NCBI GenBank assembly: GCA_963513935.1
Contig: OY740777.1
Span: 13,503,092 to 13,567,091 of the forward strand
DNA length: 64,000 nucleotides
Direction: 5' to 3'
Source of the DNA: Aphrophora alni
Lineage: Eukaryota; Arthropoda; Insecta; Hemiptera; Aphrophoridae
The number at the start of each line of letters is the position of its first letter. Positions within the stretch are counted from its first letter, which is position 1. The notes under the pieces were generated by a model that searched no databases, was not told where the DNA came from, and was given only the letters and a program-made list of their open reading frames with translations. Below are positions 25,691 to 35,469 of the stretch, piece by piece. A program made the translations under genes and the position numbers.

Positions 25691-26195
25691 GAAGGATAAT
25701 GATCTTTACTTTATCCTTAAACCATTAAAACAACAAAAATAAATTAAGTCAATTAAACGTCTGTAAGTCTGATTAAAATAGAAAACCATCATAAAATAAA
25801 AACAGCTACGGTGGACCAGAGAGATACCTCACTGAGATGAACGCACACCTTAGACTTCTCGGCAATGGGAGCAATCAAAATGTATTTAGTTCCAGTAATA
25901 TCCGTTAATGCACTTAGTATGTCTCTATAATAACTTTGTACATTAAATATTTTAATTACACATAAAATGATTAATAAACATGAACGATGCGCCGCGTCTA
26001 TGTAACATGCTCGTTAAAACAATAATTATCAATTTGTTACTTTATAGGTTAGTTTATATTTTTAAAAGGAATTTATAATTTAAGATATTTTATAACACCT
26101 TCTCATTATTTAGGTTTCTAAGGTGGTTAAAAACTCCTCTTGTCTCAAAATATTTGATTGCATTTTAAACTCTTAAAAGCGTAATTGAAAAAAAG
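25691..26195. other. AT-rich intergenic DNA
   Basis: No gene or clear repeat seen. Confidence 0.5.
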
Positions 26196-27690
26196 GGGAC
26201 ATAGCTAATTTAAAGGTTATTTAACGCTAAATACTTATTAGATTTTATATTATAGTTACGTAACACTTTAGTAAATATAAAATAAAGCCCACGGATGCAT
26301 GGGTTAGGTTAGGTTAGGTTAGGTTACGTTATGTTAGGTTAGCTTAGGTTAAAATGAATCCCTCGTATTAAGGGTTTTTTTAAGCATCTTATACTATTTT
26401 TTTTTTTTTTTTTTTTATTATTTATTAAGCCAAATTAGATATAGCTAATTTAAAGGTTAATTCGCTAAATACTTATGAGATTTTATATTATAGTTACGTA
26501 ACACTTTAGTAAATATAAAATAAAACCCACGGATGCATGGGTTAGGTTAGGTTAGGTTAGGTTACGTTATGTTAGGTTAGGTTATGTTAGGTTAGCTTAG
26601 GTTATGTTAGGTTAGCTTAGTTTAGGTTAGGTTAGATTAGGTTAGGTTAGGTTAAAATGAATCCCTCGTATTAAGGGTTTTTTTTAAGGATCTTATACTA
26701 TTTTTTTTATTTTTTTTAAATTATTTATTAAGCCAAATTAGATATAGCTAATTTAAAGGTTAATTCGCTAAATACTTATGAGATTTTATATTAATAGTTA
26801 CGTAACACTTTAGTAAATATAAAATAAAACCCACGGATGCATGGGTTAGGTTAGGTTAGGTTAGGTTACGTTATGTTAGGTTAGGTTATGTTAGGTTAGC
26901 TTAGGTTATGTTAGGTTAGCTTAGTTTAGGTTAGGTTAGATTAGGTTAGGTTAGATTAGGTTAGGTTAGGTTAAAATGAATCCCTCGTATTAAGGGTTTT
27001 TTTTAAGGATCTTATACTATTTTTTTATTTTATTTTTTTTATTATTTATTAAGCCAAATTAGATATAGCTAATTTAAAGGTTAATTCGCTAAATACTTAT
27101 GAGATTTTATATTAATAGTTACATAACACTTTAGTAAATATAAAACATTTAAATAAAGCCCACGGATGTATGGGTTAGGTTAGACTATGTTAGGTTAGGT
27201 TATGTTATGCTACGTTAGGTGAGGTTAGGTTAGGTTAGGTTAGGTTAGGTTAGGTTAGGTTAGGTTAGGTTAGGTTAGGTTACGTTATGTTAGGTTAGCT
27301 TAGTTTAGGTTAGGTTAGATTAGGTTAGGTTAGGTTAAAATGAATCCCTCGTATTAGGGGTTATTTTTTTAAACATCTTATACTATTTTTTTATTTATTT
27401 TTTATTATTTATTAAGCCAAATTAGGTATAGCTAATTTAAAGGTTAATTCGCTAAATACTTATTAGATTTTATATTATAGTTACGTAACACTTTAGTAAA
27501 TATAAAACATTTAAATAAAGCCCACGGATGTATGATTTAGGTTAGACTATGTTAGGTTAGGTTAGGTTAGGTTAGGTTAGGTTAGGTTAAAATGAATCCC
27601 TCATATTAAGGGTTTTGCATCTTAGCCTATAGGGTGCTAATTTTTTTTTTTTTTTTTTTTTTTTTAACTTAAGAAGCCAAATTAGAGATT
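26196..27690 (+). repeat. Composite satellite: unique module alternating with TTAGG blocks
   Basis: Five units contain 'atagctaatttaaagg' at about 26201, 26441, 26744, 27065 and 27428. Each module continues through 'gctaaatacttat', 'gttacgtaacactttag', 'cccacggatg(c/t)atg', then a TTAGG block with TTACG, TTATG and GCTTA variants, then 'aaaatgaatccctcgtatta' and a poly(T) run. Unit length grows from about 240 to 363 bp mainly because the TTAGG blocks differ in length; the longest homogeneous run is at 27210-27285. No coding frame. Confidence 0.95.
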
Positions 27691-27892
27691 AGTTTTTGTG
27701 TATGTTTCAACAATTTATAGGACATGAAACTTATTTTTTTAATATACAAAATAAAATAAAACCTACAAAGATAATAACTTTTTTTTAAGTGACGCATTCT
27801 TTCTGTCTTGTTATACTTTATTTTTATTTAAAGATACAAAAGTTAAACCTTTCACAGTTCACATAACTAACTCCATCTTATTCTGTTTCCAG

Positions 27893-28023
27893 CCGAAGCT
27901 GCGAAGATGCTAGACGGCCATGACACTATGCAGCTGCGTATCTGGATTTACTATCAGAGTCTGCATACGAATTGTCTTCAATTAGTTGGGCTGGGTTATT
28001 ATATTGTTGCCGAGGTCCAATAA
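27893..28023 (+). CDS. Candidate 3'-terminal coding exon, product unknown
   Basis: The stretch follows a textbook 3' splice site: a CTAAC-type branch site (about 27866), then a pyrimidine-rich run and TTTCCAG ending at 27892. From 27895 the frame reads EAAKMLDGHDTMQLRIW, then IYYQSLHTNCLQLVGLGYY and IVAEVQ, with a TAA at 28021: 42 codons after a 2-base split codon. Base composition and codon choice differ sharply from the AT-rich flanks. I do not recognise the protein. It could be the last exon of a plus-strand host gene whose other exons lie upstream of or within the repeats, or a retained piece of a mobile element. No AATAAA is obvious just after the stop. Confidence 0.35.
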
Positions 28024-29120
28024 TTTAGACAACTTAATGTATCTGCTTTTGCCTCCCCTCCACTTACAGGATTTCCACTTCTCCATCGTTCCCCACCATT
28101 ATCTACCCCTCTTTCTCTCTTATTTCCCCTGATTCTCTTCTGTAATCCCTTCCAGTTTACAATTACTCCCCCCCCCCCATTATCTAAACTAATATATATG
28201 CATACTCTGCTAGCTCAGCAGGATTTTGATTTAAACTATATAAGCAAAGCATTACATTTTATTTCGTTTCAATGTAAATTATCTTCTGGATCGAGTTATC
28301 CCTTCATTAGCATTGTAAAGTATTCTACAACTTAAGACTTTCATTTATTTCCTACTTGTCATAAAAGACTTTATATTAATTTGAAGACTTGCGTTATTTA
28401 AATAGGCTAATTATAAAATATTTCGACATTTTTTTCACTAATCTTAACGTTACCATGCCTTAGGAAAGTGAAAAGGGTATTTCCGACAAACCGTCCGTCA
28501 TCTGTACTTACTGTAATCACGACAGCTTTCACAAAAGTTAAAATAAACCCTTGAAATTTGGTGAAGAGGGCTATAATGTGCTCATTGAAGTGTGTTATTC
28601 GACTTATAACATAATAAATTGAAAGAAAAAAATATTAAAGGACTAAAAAGAACAACTTTAGTATCTCAATGCATGTAGACTATTGAAAACAGCTGTTTTT
28701 GACGCAATATGAAGAAAATTTGTTTTTATGTGGAGGGACGCCGAATGAAACTCTTTGCGATCTGTGTTTCACTAATATTTAAAATAATTCTCGAAAAAGT
28801 CCAATGAATTAATTGTTGGGCAATTATCAGTGAATTTGTGTGGGGTTTGAATCACCGGGGAACTCAACTGGAAGATAATTTGCAGTGACTATTGTCATCA
28901 GAAGTTTTTATAAATATGTTATCACTATAGCAAATACGTTTAAAGCCGTGTAAAAACAATAAATAATACATTAGACTACATATCCAGATTATATAAAAAG
29001 ATAACTTAATCAAAACACGCGTTTTGGTTAAGTTAATAATATAAAAATTTAATTTATTGCTTTTAACAGTTATACGTTTTTAGCAGCTAGTTAAATAATA
29101 ATTCAAGTGAAAAATATACA
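28024..29120. other. Intergenic DNA
   Basis: A C/T-rich stretch at 28045-28180 includes a C-run at 28171-28179. The rest is AT-rich with no recognised feature. Confidence 0.45.
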
Positions 29121-29192
29121 ACCTAGACTGCGAATCGAACCCATCACCTTTGGGTTTACACGCCAATGCTCTACCAACTGAGCTATCCTTAG
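29121..29192 (-). tRNA. tRNA-like relic, Tyr(GTA)-like anticodon loop
   Basis: On the minus strand TAGCTCAGTTGGTAGAGC forms a perfect D arm (A box). Standard spacing then gives a 17-nt anticodon arm with TTGG/CCAA pairing and loop GTGTAAA, hence anticodon GTA with U33. Further on is GGGTTCGATTCGC (B box). The acceptor stem pairs at only about four of seven positions, counting G-U pairs, and the T stem has two mismatches, so it is more likely a pseudogene or the head of a tRNA-derived SINE than a working tRNA-Tyr. Confidence 0.5.
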
Positions 29193-30470
29193 TCGCTTCC
29201 CTGCATAGGGCGAACACTTCTAACTTGACTTCGCATTTTGTTGCAATTTTCGAGTTATCAAATTAATTACTTCTTTAGAAACGACCTTGAAATTAATATT
29301 TCTACTCACCTTGCAGCCCTTACTTTTGTATTTATTAATTTTAACGCGTAGGCTAACACGTTTTATACGAAATATTATTTAATAAACTATACTAGCTAAT
29401 AAAAACTAATTAATAGCCTTAGCAATGAGAACTATTTTAGACCATAACAGCGATGTAGTTCCACAACATAACCTATGTTTGGCGTTATATCAACTGCAAT
29501 CATGCGGAATTCACCCGCATTTCCTTAACATAGAAAAGTTGTCACGCGCATTCACAACGGCATAATTTATTTTTGTCACCGTAAGTATTAGTGTCGGCCA
29601 TTTTATAAGTTTTTACGATGGTTGGAAGTTCGAAAGGTGATTTGTACAACTGAATGTCTCCGCTAGAGTGCGTTTTATTGTTTCCTGATTCGTTTAGGCC
29701 TATAAAGAAAATGTAAAATTGAATTTTTCTATTAGAGATGTTATTGTGTTTTCACCTGATTCTAAATATAAGGCTCGTTAGAGACAAGAAAATAGTGTTA
29801 TTCGTAATTACGAGTTACCGAATACATGTGTAACAACTGTTATTTAACTAATTTATCTTACTGGATTTTTTTTTTATCTAGGCCTACCTATAAGTTACTA
29901 CAATTTGAAGTTTCTTCATAGGCCAGGAAACCTACTTTTCTTAATTTGTAATTACAAACTAACCTAAAATGTAATTTTGTCGTTGCAAATCATTACAAAT
30001 AGGTCACAAAATTGTATCTTCGGCAATTTCCGAGAAAACCAGAAAAAATAGTTTAAAAACACACTTTGTAGGTTAAGTGAAAAAAAATATTTGAACTAAA
30101 TACGTAAAGAATTTAGTTCTGAGTAAATTGATCCAAATAATGTCAACAAATGCAAGTTGTAGAAATTCAACTTTCATAAACAACAAAATGTGGCATAAAA
30201 TCGTTACAATTTTAAGCACAAGAAAAATATTCATATAAACGCTATTAAATTTCTGTAATTAGCATGTCTATTGCTTTTATTTACATCTGTTATCTTGGGT
30301 TTATATTCTCTACTCATTTTAGCCATTTAACTAATTTATTTTACTCAAAAGAGTTTTTGAAATTCAATTTTTTTAATTACACAATTTTTCTTGGATATTA
30401 CTAGAGATACAGGTTACGGTATTGTTTTATTCAATTTTCAGAATTTAAAAAAAAAATCGTTAATTTGGGT
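29193..30470. other. Intergenic DNA
   Basis: No supported gene. Around 29460-29700 the composition is more balanced, without a usable frame. Confidence 0.45.
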
Positions 30471-30545
30471 CACAATCATTATAATAAGCTTCATTTCACT
30501 CTTTACTTCCAAACTTTTTCCGTACAATTTTGTATCACCCTGTGT
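30471..30545 (+). repeat. Family F3-like right end
   Basis: Ends 'cgtacaattttgtatcaccctgtg', read in parts: 'ttttccgtacaatttt' then 'tatcaccctgtg'. Only the last 75 bp are recognisable. Confidence 0.4.
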
Positions 30546-30797
30546 GAATAGTTAAAGGGTTTTTTTATAGAAATGATGAAAACATTTAGGGTCAATAAGG
30601 GTGGTGCCCGGAATAATTTGAACGTGTTTCTACACAAATTTAATTGAGCAGTTTTTTAAGATATTTGATTCATACCTTGAGCTAAAGTTTTATAATTCGA
30701 AGCGTCATTACATAAAATAAATTGTATGTAAGCAATTTTCTTGATCAGGAGGTTTTCAACACAATTCTGTAATGCGGTCACAATTCAATCAGGTTTC

Positions 30798-31029
30798 ATT
30801 TTTTTATTTTTACAAATTATTCCTTAATTGTTTAATTTTTCCCGCGATTTTGCATAAATTTTTATTTTTACAAATTATTCCTTAATTGAAAAATTTTTTC
30901 CGCGATTTTGTATAAATTTTTATTTTTACAAATTATTCCTGAATTGTTTATTTTTTTCCGCGATTTTGCATAAATTTTTATTTTTACAAATTATTCCTGA
31001 ATTGTTTAATTTTTTCCCGCGATTTTGCA
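30798..31029 (+). repeat. Tandem repeat, about 57-bp unit, four copies
   Basis: Four units of 'ttatttttacaaattattcc', 'gaattgttta' and 'cgcgattttgcataaat' begin at about 30803, 30862, 30920 and 30978. Units are nearly identical. The direct order, lack of unique spacers and genomic context rule out CRISPR. Confidence 0.85.
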
Positions 31030-31033
31030 CACT

Positions 31034-31480
31034 CTTTATATTTCACTAAAATTTGAACGAAATCGACAAAGCGATTTTCAGAAATGATGACTTCTATAAT
31101 AGTCTAAGGCATAATTAAAAATTTTTTAACGGCAACTCAGAACCGGCACTTTTGAGAGAGATGTACCCCCATAACCTAAGCTAACCAACATTCTAATTTG
31201 GGTCTTTAGAAGCTACAGTAGAGCAACATTTTATCAAAATCGTTTTAACCGATGTTGAAAAATCATAATTGTGAGATTTTTGTATGGCAGTAACCTACAA
31301 AATAAGATCAAACAGTCCCTACATATGGACAAATTATCCACTCACGTCCTAGCTGTAGAACCCTACACAAACTACACACCCAAAAAAGAAAGATATTCCA
31401 AAAACTTGACGTTGATTTGTTTTTCCCATTCATACCTTTCTCTACCCTACGTAGGGCTATAGCCTATATGAGAGAGTAAA
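31034..31480 (+). repeat. Dispersed repeat F4 copy
   Basis: Contains 'actaaaatttgaacgaaatc', 'agaaccggcactttt', 'tttagaagctacagtagagc', 'tatcaaaatcgttttaacc' and 'gtccctacatatggac', the fullest F4 copy in the window. Noncoding. Confidence 0.55.
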
Positions 31481-31773
31481 ACAAAATTAAATATAAATGA
31501 ATTGCATGAAAATTAGTGGTATTAAACTTTATATCGTATGTCTGCCTTAAATAGTTCGCCCACAATGAATCACGCATGCATAGCCTCTGTACAGGCAGAT
31601 TCAAAATTACACGACAGTATTTCTAGAACTAAAAATAAGAAAAAAGTTTACATAAACACAAGTCTGGAAACCCTACACTTCCGTTTGTCGATTATTTAGT
31701 TTTTTATAAATATCTATGGAAGTAGATAAGATATCAAGGAAAGGTTTGATTCGCATATTTGTGTAACCTTGTA

Positions 31774-31797
31774 GGGGAGGGTTGCCGATATTGGACC
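31774..31797 (+). repeat. Tigger-type left terminal inverted repeat
   Basis: Begins GGGGAGGGTTGCCGATATTG and ends GACC. It differs from the right copy only at position 7 (G versus A in the same orientation). Confidence 0.95.
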
Positions 31798-31957
31798 ACT
31801 GGATGCAATTTGTTTTTTAGATTATAAACCACAAGTATTTAGAGTTTAAAAAAATAATGGCTATTTAAATAGGCTTATTACTAATACAAAATAAAAATCA
31901 CAGACATATACTACATAACGTTTAAAAGGGAAAAAAATTACAAGAAAACCTAGTCAA

Positions 31958-32034
31958 TGGTCCAATTAAGGAAACCAGTTGCCTAGGTTGGACCTTCAAG
32001 TTGCCTTATTTGGACCAGGTTCCTTAAATGGACC
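31958..32034. promoter_or_regulatory. Left subterminal TTGGACC/TTGCC motif cluster
   Basis: The terminal motif TTGGACC or its complement recurs at about 31959, 31988, 32010 and 32028 (the last as ATGGACC), mixed with TTGCC at 31979 and 32001. Such arrays resemble subterminal transposase-binding sites. Binding is inferred, not shown. Confidence 0.6.
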
Positions 32035-32310
32035 AATGACTTCAAAAATTGTTTGAATTTTGATATTTACTTCTATTATTTATAAATACAATAGATTCAT
32101 ATGTATTACTACTAAAATTAAGCTTAAATAACAAAAACAAATTGTTAAATTTTCTTTAATAAATGAACAAAAAATTATTTCATTACTTTTAAGCCTATGG
32201 TTTAAGAACAATAAAATGACAATAGACAACAATAAGAAATGAAAATATAAAGTGGTTAGTAAAACTAATAGTCCAAGTTAAATAACAATAATTAATCAAC
32301 TTATTTAGAC

Positions 32311-34116
32311 CTACTCATGGCAACTTGAACAAAAATATTGTTTTATTCCTTTTTTAACACCTGCGCAAATCGTATGCACCCAAGTATGGCACTTAATGCA
32401 CTGAATCATATCTTCATGAGACGCTTCATCACAAATATAGCAGTACCAACTGGTTTCCTTTTTAATATTTCCTCTTCCCACTTTTTTCACAACTCCTGTG
32501 TTCTTATTTAACTTTTCACTTCTCTTCTCAATACGTTCCCTTTTTCTCTCTTCTTTCTCCTTTGCCATAGTTTTTTTCTCTTCCAAAGCCAGTTTATAAG
32601 GACTGCTTGTAATAACAACAGCCTTTTGAGCTCCACATCCTCTACCTCGGCCTTGTCCACGTCCTCTCGAGACTGCTTGAAACAAGTTTCTTTTTGGTAA
32701 TGGAGATACTTTCAGCAGAGTTTCTCTAAATGAAACTTTTTTAGATGCAGGTTCATAGTCACTATCTTCGTCAGTGTCGTCCAATTCAGAACTTGTCGAG
32801 GAAGTGTTTTTGGAAATATTCTGGATATAGTTGTGTGTCTTACTTGTGCCTGGCTCTGGTGTTTGTGGTTCAGAAACTTCAGAAGGGGGCAATATCTGGT
32901 TTTCTGGTTGTAAAGCACTTGCACCAGCGAAATCACAATCTCTAAACACGTTCCTGTTTACAGGCCAACATCCACTTGCCCTAAACGAACTTGCAGCATT
33001 ACCTACAGTGGCAGCTTTTCCGTAAGCTTCATTTAAAAGTTTTGATATTTGTAGCTGAGTTACCTTATCTGCCTTGTACTCTCTTAAAAAAGCATCTTGG
33101 GCCTGAACAAAGTATTTTTGGAGAGGTCCAAAAAACGCAACATCCAATGGCTGCAACCTATGTGATGTGTGTCCAGGGAGCTGTAAAAGGATGATTCCAT
33201 TCTCTCTAGCGTATTCTAGAGCTTCTAGGTTTTTGCAATGTGTCGTGTGGCCATCTAACAGTAAAAGAACTTTATTTGTCTTTGTAGAACTGACAAAACT
33301 ATGAAAGTGCCTAAGCCACTCAAAGAAAAGATCTGAGTTAATGTATCCAGAATCAGATATTTTTACTATGCTTCCCAAGGGGGCACCGAATCTCAGATCT
33401 TCCAACCATATCTTCCTCTTAAAAATAATCATAGGTGGAACATAGATACCTGAAGCACTAACAGCACATACCATAGTTGTATTAATCCCTCTTTCACCAC
33501 TTGTTACACCCCCAACTTGTTTCTTGCCCTTCTTCGCTATTACCTTTTGCATATGTTTTTGCACTGTTGAATATCCTGATTCATCAACATTAAATATGGT
33601 GTTTGCATTTATGTTGTTGTCCTTGACAGTTTTCTCTAAGATATCAAAAAAGTGCATGACATTATCTTTATTGAACCCTTTAACTCGGGCCAGTGATGTA
33701 GCTTCTGGCCTACGAAGGCTAAGTTGAGGGTTATTACGCATAAAATTATAGTACCATTTCTTTCCAGCACACTTTTTTTCCTTGTTAAAACTATGAGGAA
33801 GCCCATATTTTTCTGCTACTTCAAAAGCTAGCTTTCTAAATTCTAAAGTAGTAAATCCATAAAACATCTGTTCGAACATTAACAAATGGTTTCTTAGAAC
33901 TTCTTGCATTTCATGATCAAAAGTTGGTTGTCTTCCCAATAACTTAATCTCATTTGCTACAGAGTTTTTTCCATCCGCGTGTCTTTTTATTGTTCCTTTA
34001 GGCACTCCGTAAATTCTCCCACACTCGTTTAATCCAAAATCGCCATTTCTGTAAGCATCTACCGCTCTTTGTAAATCATCTTGTGACCACTTTCCGTAAT
34101 TTCCCCTCTTTGCCAT
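32311..34116 (-). CDS. Tigger/pogo-like DDE transposase with C-terminal PHD finger
   Basis: A 601-residue protein that should cut and paste the surrounding element in the nucleus. Residues 9-46 form a psq-type helix-turn-helix (KWSQDDLQRAVDAY, then GVPKGTIKRH). Residues 65-135 fit the CENP-B/Tc5-type second DNA-binding domain. Residues 170-385 are the DDE_1 catalytic domain with D178 (FNVDESGY), D288 (LLLLDGHTTH) and D325 (LQPLDVAFFGPLQ), a DD36D spacing. An acidic serine-rich linker (438-455), an RG-rich patch (484-495) and a basic charged helix (512-540) follow. Residues 559-599 are a PHD finger: C559, C562, C573, C576, H581, C584, C596, C599, with W579. The first ATG is used; it lies just 3' of a likely splice acceptor. 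The frame is intact with no stop or frameshift. A host-domesticated gene is unlikely because it sits inside complete terminal repeats. Confidence 0.95.
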   Translation of the reverse strand: MAKRGNYGKWSQDDLQRAVDAYRNGDFGLNECGRIYGVPKGTIKRHADGKNSVANEIKLLGRQPTFDHEMQEVLRNHLLMFEQMFYGFTTLEFRKLAFEVAEKYGLPHSFNKEKKCAGKKWYYNFMRNNPQLSLRRPEATSLARVKGFNKDNVMHFFDILEKTVKDNNINANTIFNVDESGYSTVQKHMQKVIAKKGKKQVGGVTSGERGINTTMVCAVSASGIYVPPMIIFKRKIWLEDLRFGAPLGSIVKISDSGYINSDLFFEWLRHFHSFVSSTKTNKVLLLLDGHTTHCKNLEALEYARENGIILLQLPGHTSHRLQPLDVAFFGPLQKYFVQAQDAFLREYKADKVTQLQISKLLNEAYGKAATVGNAASSFRASGCWPVNRNVFRDCDFAGASALQPENQILPPSEVSEPQTPEPGTSKTHNYIQNISKNTSSTSSELDDTDEDSDYEPASKKVSFRETLLKVSPLPKRNLFQAVSRGRGQGRGRGCGAQKAVVITSSPYKLALEEKKTMAKEKEERKRERIEKRSEKLNKNTGVVKKVGRGNIKKETSWYCYICDEASHEDMIQCIKCHTWVHTICAGVKKGIKQYFCSSCHE

Positions 34117-34124
34117 CTTAACGC

Positions 34125-34381
34125 CTAGAAAGAAAAAAAATGTATGTAGATTTTTTGGATCACATATAAACCATTGTGTCTATTTTCCTAGATTGGGTTC
34201 CCTAGATTGGACCGGTCCAATTTAAACAACTCCATGTGGTCCAATCACGGCAACTGACGATTGATTTAAACGAATGCTTGTGGGATTAATTTAGCTTAAA
34301 CTATAAGGAAACCTACTATACCATTAGAAAGCCTAATAAGTGATGTATTTATAGGTATGCATAAATATAACCAATACTTAC
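34125..34381 (-). other. Likely 5'-UTR intron of the transposase gene
   Basis: On the minus strand a GTAAGT donor begins at 34381 and a pyrimidine run ending TTTCTTTCTAG closes at 34125, eight bases before the ATG at 34116. This gives an intron of about 257 bp. It holds part of the right subterminal motif cluster, so those motifs may serve both transposition and expression. Predicted from splice signals only. Confidence 0.45.
34205..34254. promoter_or_regulatory. Right subterminal motif cluster with a perfect palindrome
   Basis: TTGGACCGGTCCAA at 34207-34220 is two inverted TTGGACC motifs back to back. GGTCCAATCACGGCAAC at 34238-34254 mimics the element terminus (GGTCCAATATCGGCAAC). A further GGTCCATT lies at 34567-34574. 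These are probably transposase-binding repeats. Confidence 0.6.
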
Positions 34382-34584
34382 TACGTAAGAAGAAATCGCT
34401 CGTCGAACACAGCACACATAACCTTACAAACAACCACGTTTTCTGATACGTCTGATACAACGCAAAAGGAGAACAAAACACTAGCGCGGGAACTCCACTG
34501 TCTCTTAGAGAGTAAGTGTAGCCAACCTACGGATTCGTAAATGCCCTCGAAAGATAGTTATTATGGTGGTCCATTCAAGGAGCC

Positions 34585-34608
34585 GGTCCAATATCGGCAA
34601 CTCTCCCC
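34585..34608 (-). repeat. Tigger-type right terminal inverted repeat
   Basis: Reads GGTCCAATATCGGCAACTCT then CCCC on the plus strand, the complement of the left terminus with one mismatch, and is followed by TA. Confidence 0.95.
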
Positions 34609-34958
34609 TACCAGTAGCAAAGAACCAAGACTTTATTTTCTACACTTTTAAATTGGTAGAGGTTTCAAATATTTAATGTCGAATATCTAAAAAAACATAA
34701 ACAAACAATTTTAAATAATTTAAAACAAAATTCCTTGGTAATGTCTACAATACGCAAGATTTTCTAAAAAAAAAAATTGTGCAATTACATTAATTGTTAG
34801 TAATATAATTATAATTCATTTCCTAAAATTGAAAATGTTTCCTTTAGTGTAAACTAGTAAAGTAAACTTAGCAGTTTCAAAATGGCGATAGTGTTTTAAT
34901 ACTAATTTCAATAACTCTGTTACCCTTTGACTTACAAAAAATATTAAAAGTTTTTTGG

Positions 34959-34995
34959 GTACTTACGTATTAACGTCACCGCAGCAGAAGTTACG

Positions 34996-35043
<48 letters not shown>

Positions 35044-35141
35044 CAATATTTGCTTACTTTGCGATATAGGCCCTAATTATATAACTTATCACGACAGGTT
35101 TGGCCAGGTAGCTATATATATATATATAAACACCTGGCCAA

Positions 35142-35182
<41 letters not shown>

Positions 35183-35219
35183 CGCAACTTCTGCTGCGGT
35201 GGCGGTAATACGTAAGTAC
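34959..35219. mobile_element. Nested-hairpin MITE with (TA)n tracts
   Basis: Outer arms 34959-35000 and 35177-35219 are inverted copies (GTACTTACGTATTAACG at the left, CGTAAGTAC at the right, with GCAGCAGAAGTT inside). Each arm runs into a (TA)n tract. At the centre, AGGTTTGGCCAGGT (35096-35109) and its complement (35132-35145) form a second hairpin around a short TA run. The flanks carry a possible 7-bp TTTTTTG duplication, which is low complexity and uncertain. Noncoding; the superfamily is not determined. Confidence 0.85.
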
Positions 35220-35469
35220 CGTTTTTTGTTTTTCGTTAAAAGATCTTTTATTTTTTGTAAATATTTTGCATTGGTAGATCTATGTTTTTTTTTTTTAGAT
35301 ATTCAACATTGAAAATGTTAAACGTCCACCATTTTGAATTTTTTTGTTTTAGAAACACAAAAAAGCAGTTGGAATAGAAGAGTTTAGAACCTATGTTTAC
35401 TTTTTTTTCTTCTATTTAGCTCTATAATCACTTCACCAAATATTTTGTGCAATTTCGAATCACCCTGTA

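Larger units (their letters stand above)
31774..34608 (-). mobile_element. Complete pogo/Tigger-type DNA transposon
   Basis: A 2835-bp element with an intact transposase gene on the minus strand, flanked by TA on both sides (31772-31773 and 34609-34610). The 24-bp terminal inverted repeats agree at 23 positions. The related F3 copy near 24030 (read on the minus strand) keeps the uninterrupted sequence with one TA where this copy has the insertion, which supports the TA target duplication. The frame is open, the ends are nearly identical and the subterminal motifs are preserved, so the insertion is young relative to its surroundings and may be autonomous. Confidence 0.93.
31590..35469. mobile_element. 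Family F3 element split by two later insertions
   Basis: The left end 'tacaggcagattcaaaattac' (31590) and the right end 'caatttcgaatcaccctgta' (35469) are inverted copies of one terminus. The interior is interrupted by the Tigger-type transposon (31774-34608, TA duplicated) and by the hairpin MITE (34959-35219). Removing both leaves about 780 bp whose order of phrases matches the F3 copy ending at 24241. The element has no transposase and is non-autonomous. TA-CAGG termini suggest the Tc1/mariner group (inference). Confidence 0.7.

Noticed and set aside
29121..29192. Functional tRNA-Tyr gene
   Set aside because: Most of the acceptor stem does not pair and the T stem has mismatches; kept only as a relic.
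30798..31029. Four near-identical 57-bp units considered as a CRISPR array
   Set aside because: No unique spacers, direct head-to-tail satellite structure, and the window is animal nuclear DNA.
32712..33727. Several 64-74 codon frames overlapping the transposase on both strands
   Set aside because: Shadows of the 601-codon transposase gene.
34955..35182. 75-codon frame rich in Ile-Tyr
   Set aside because: Translation of (TA)n tracts inside a MITE.
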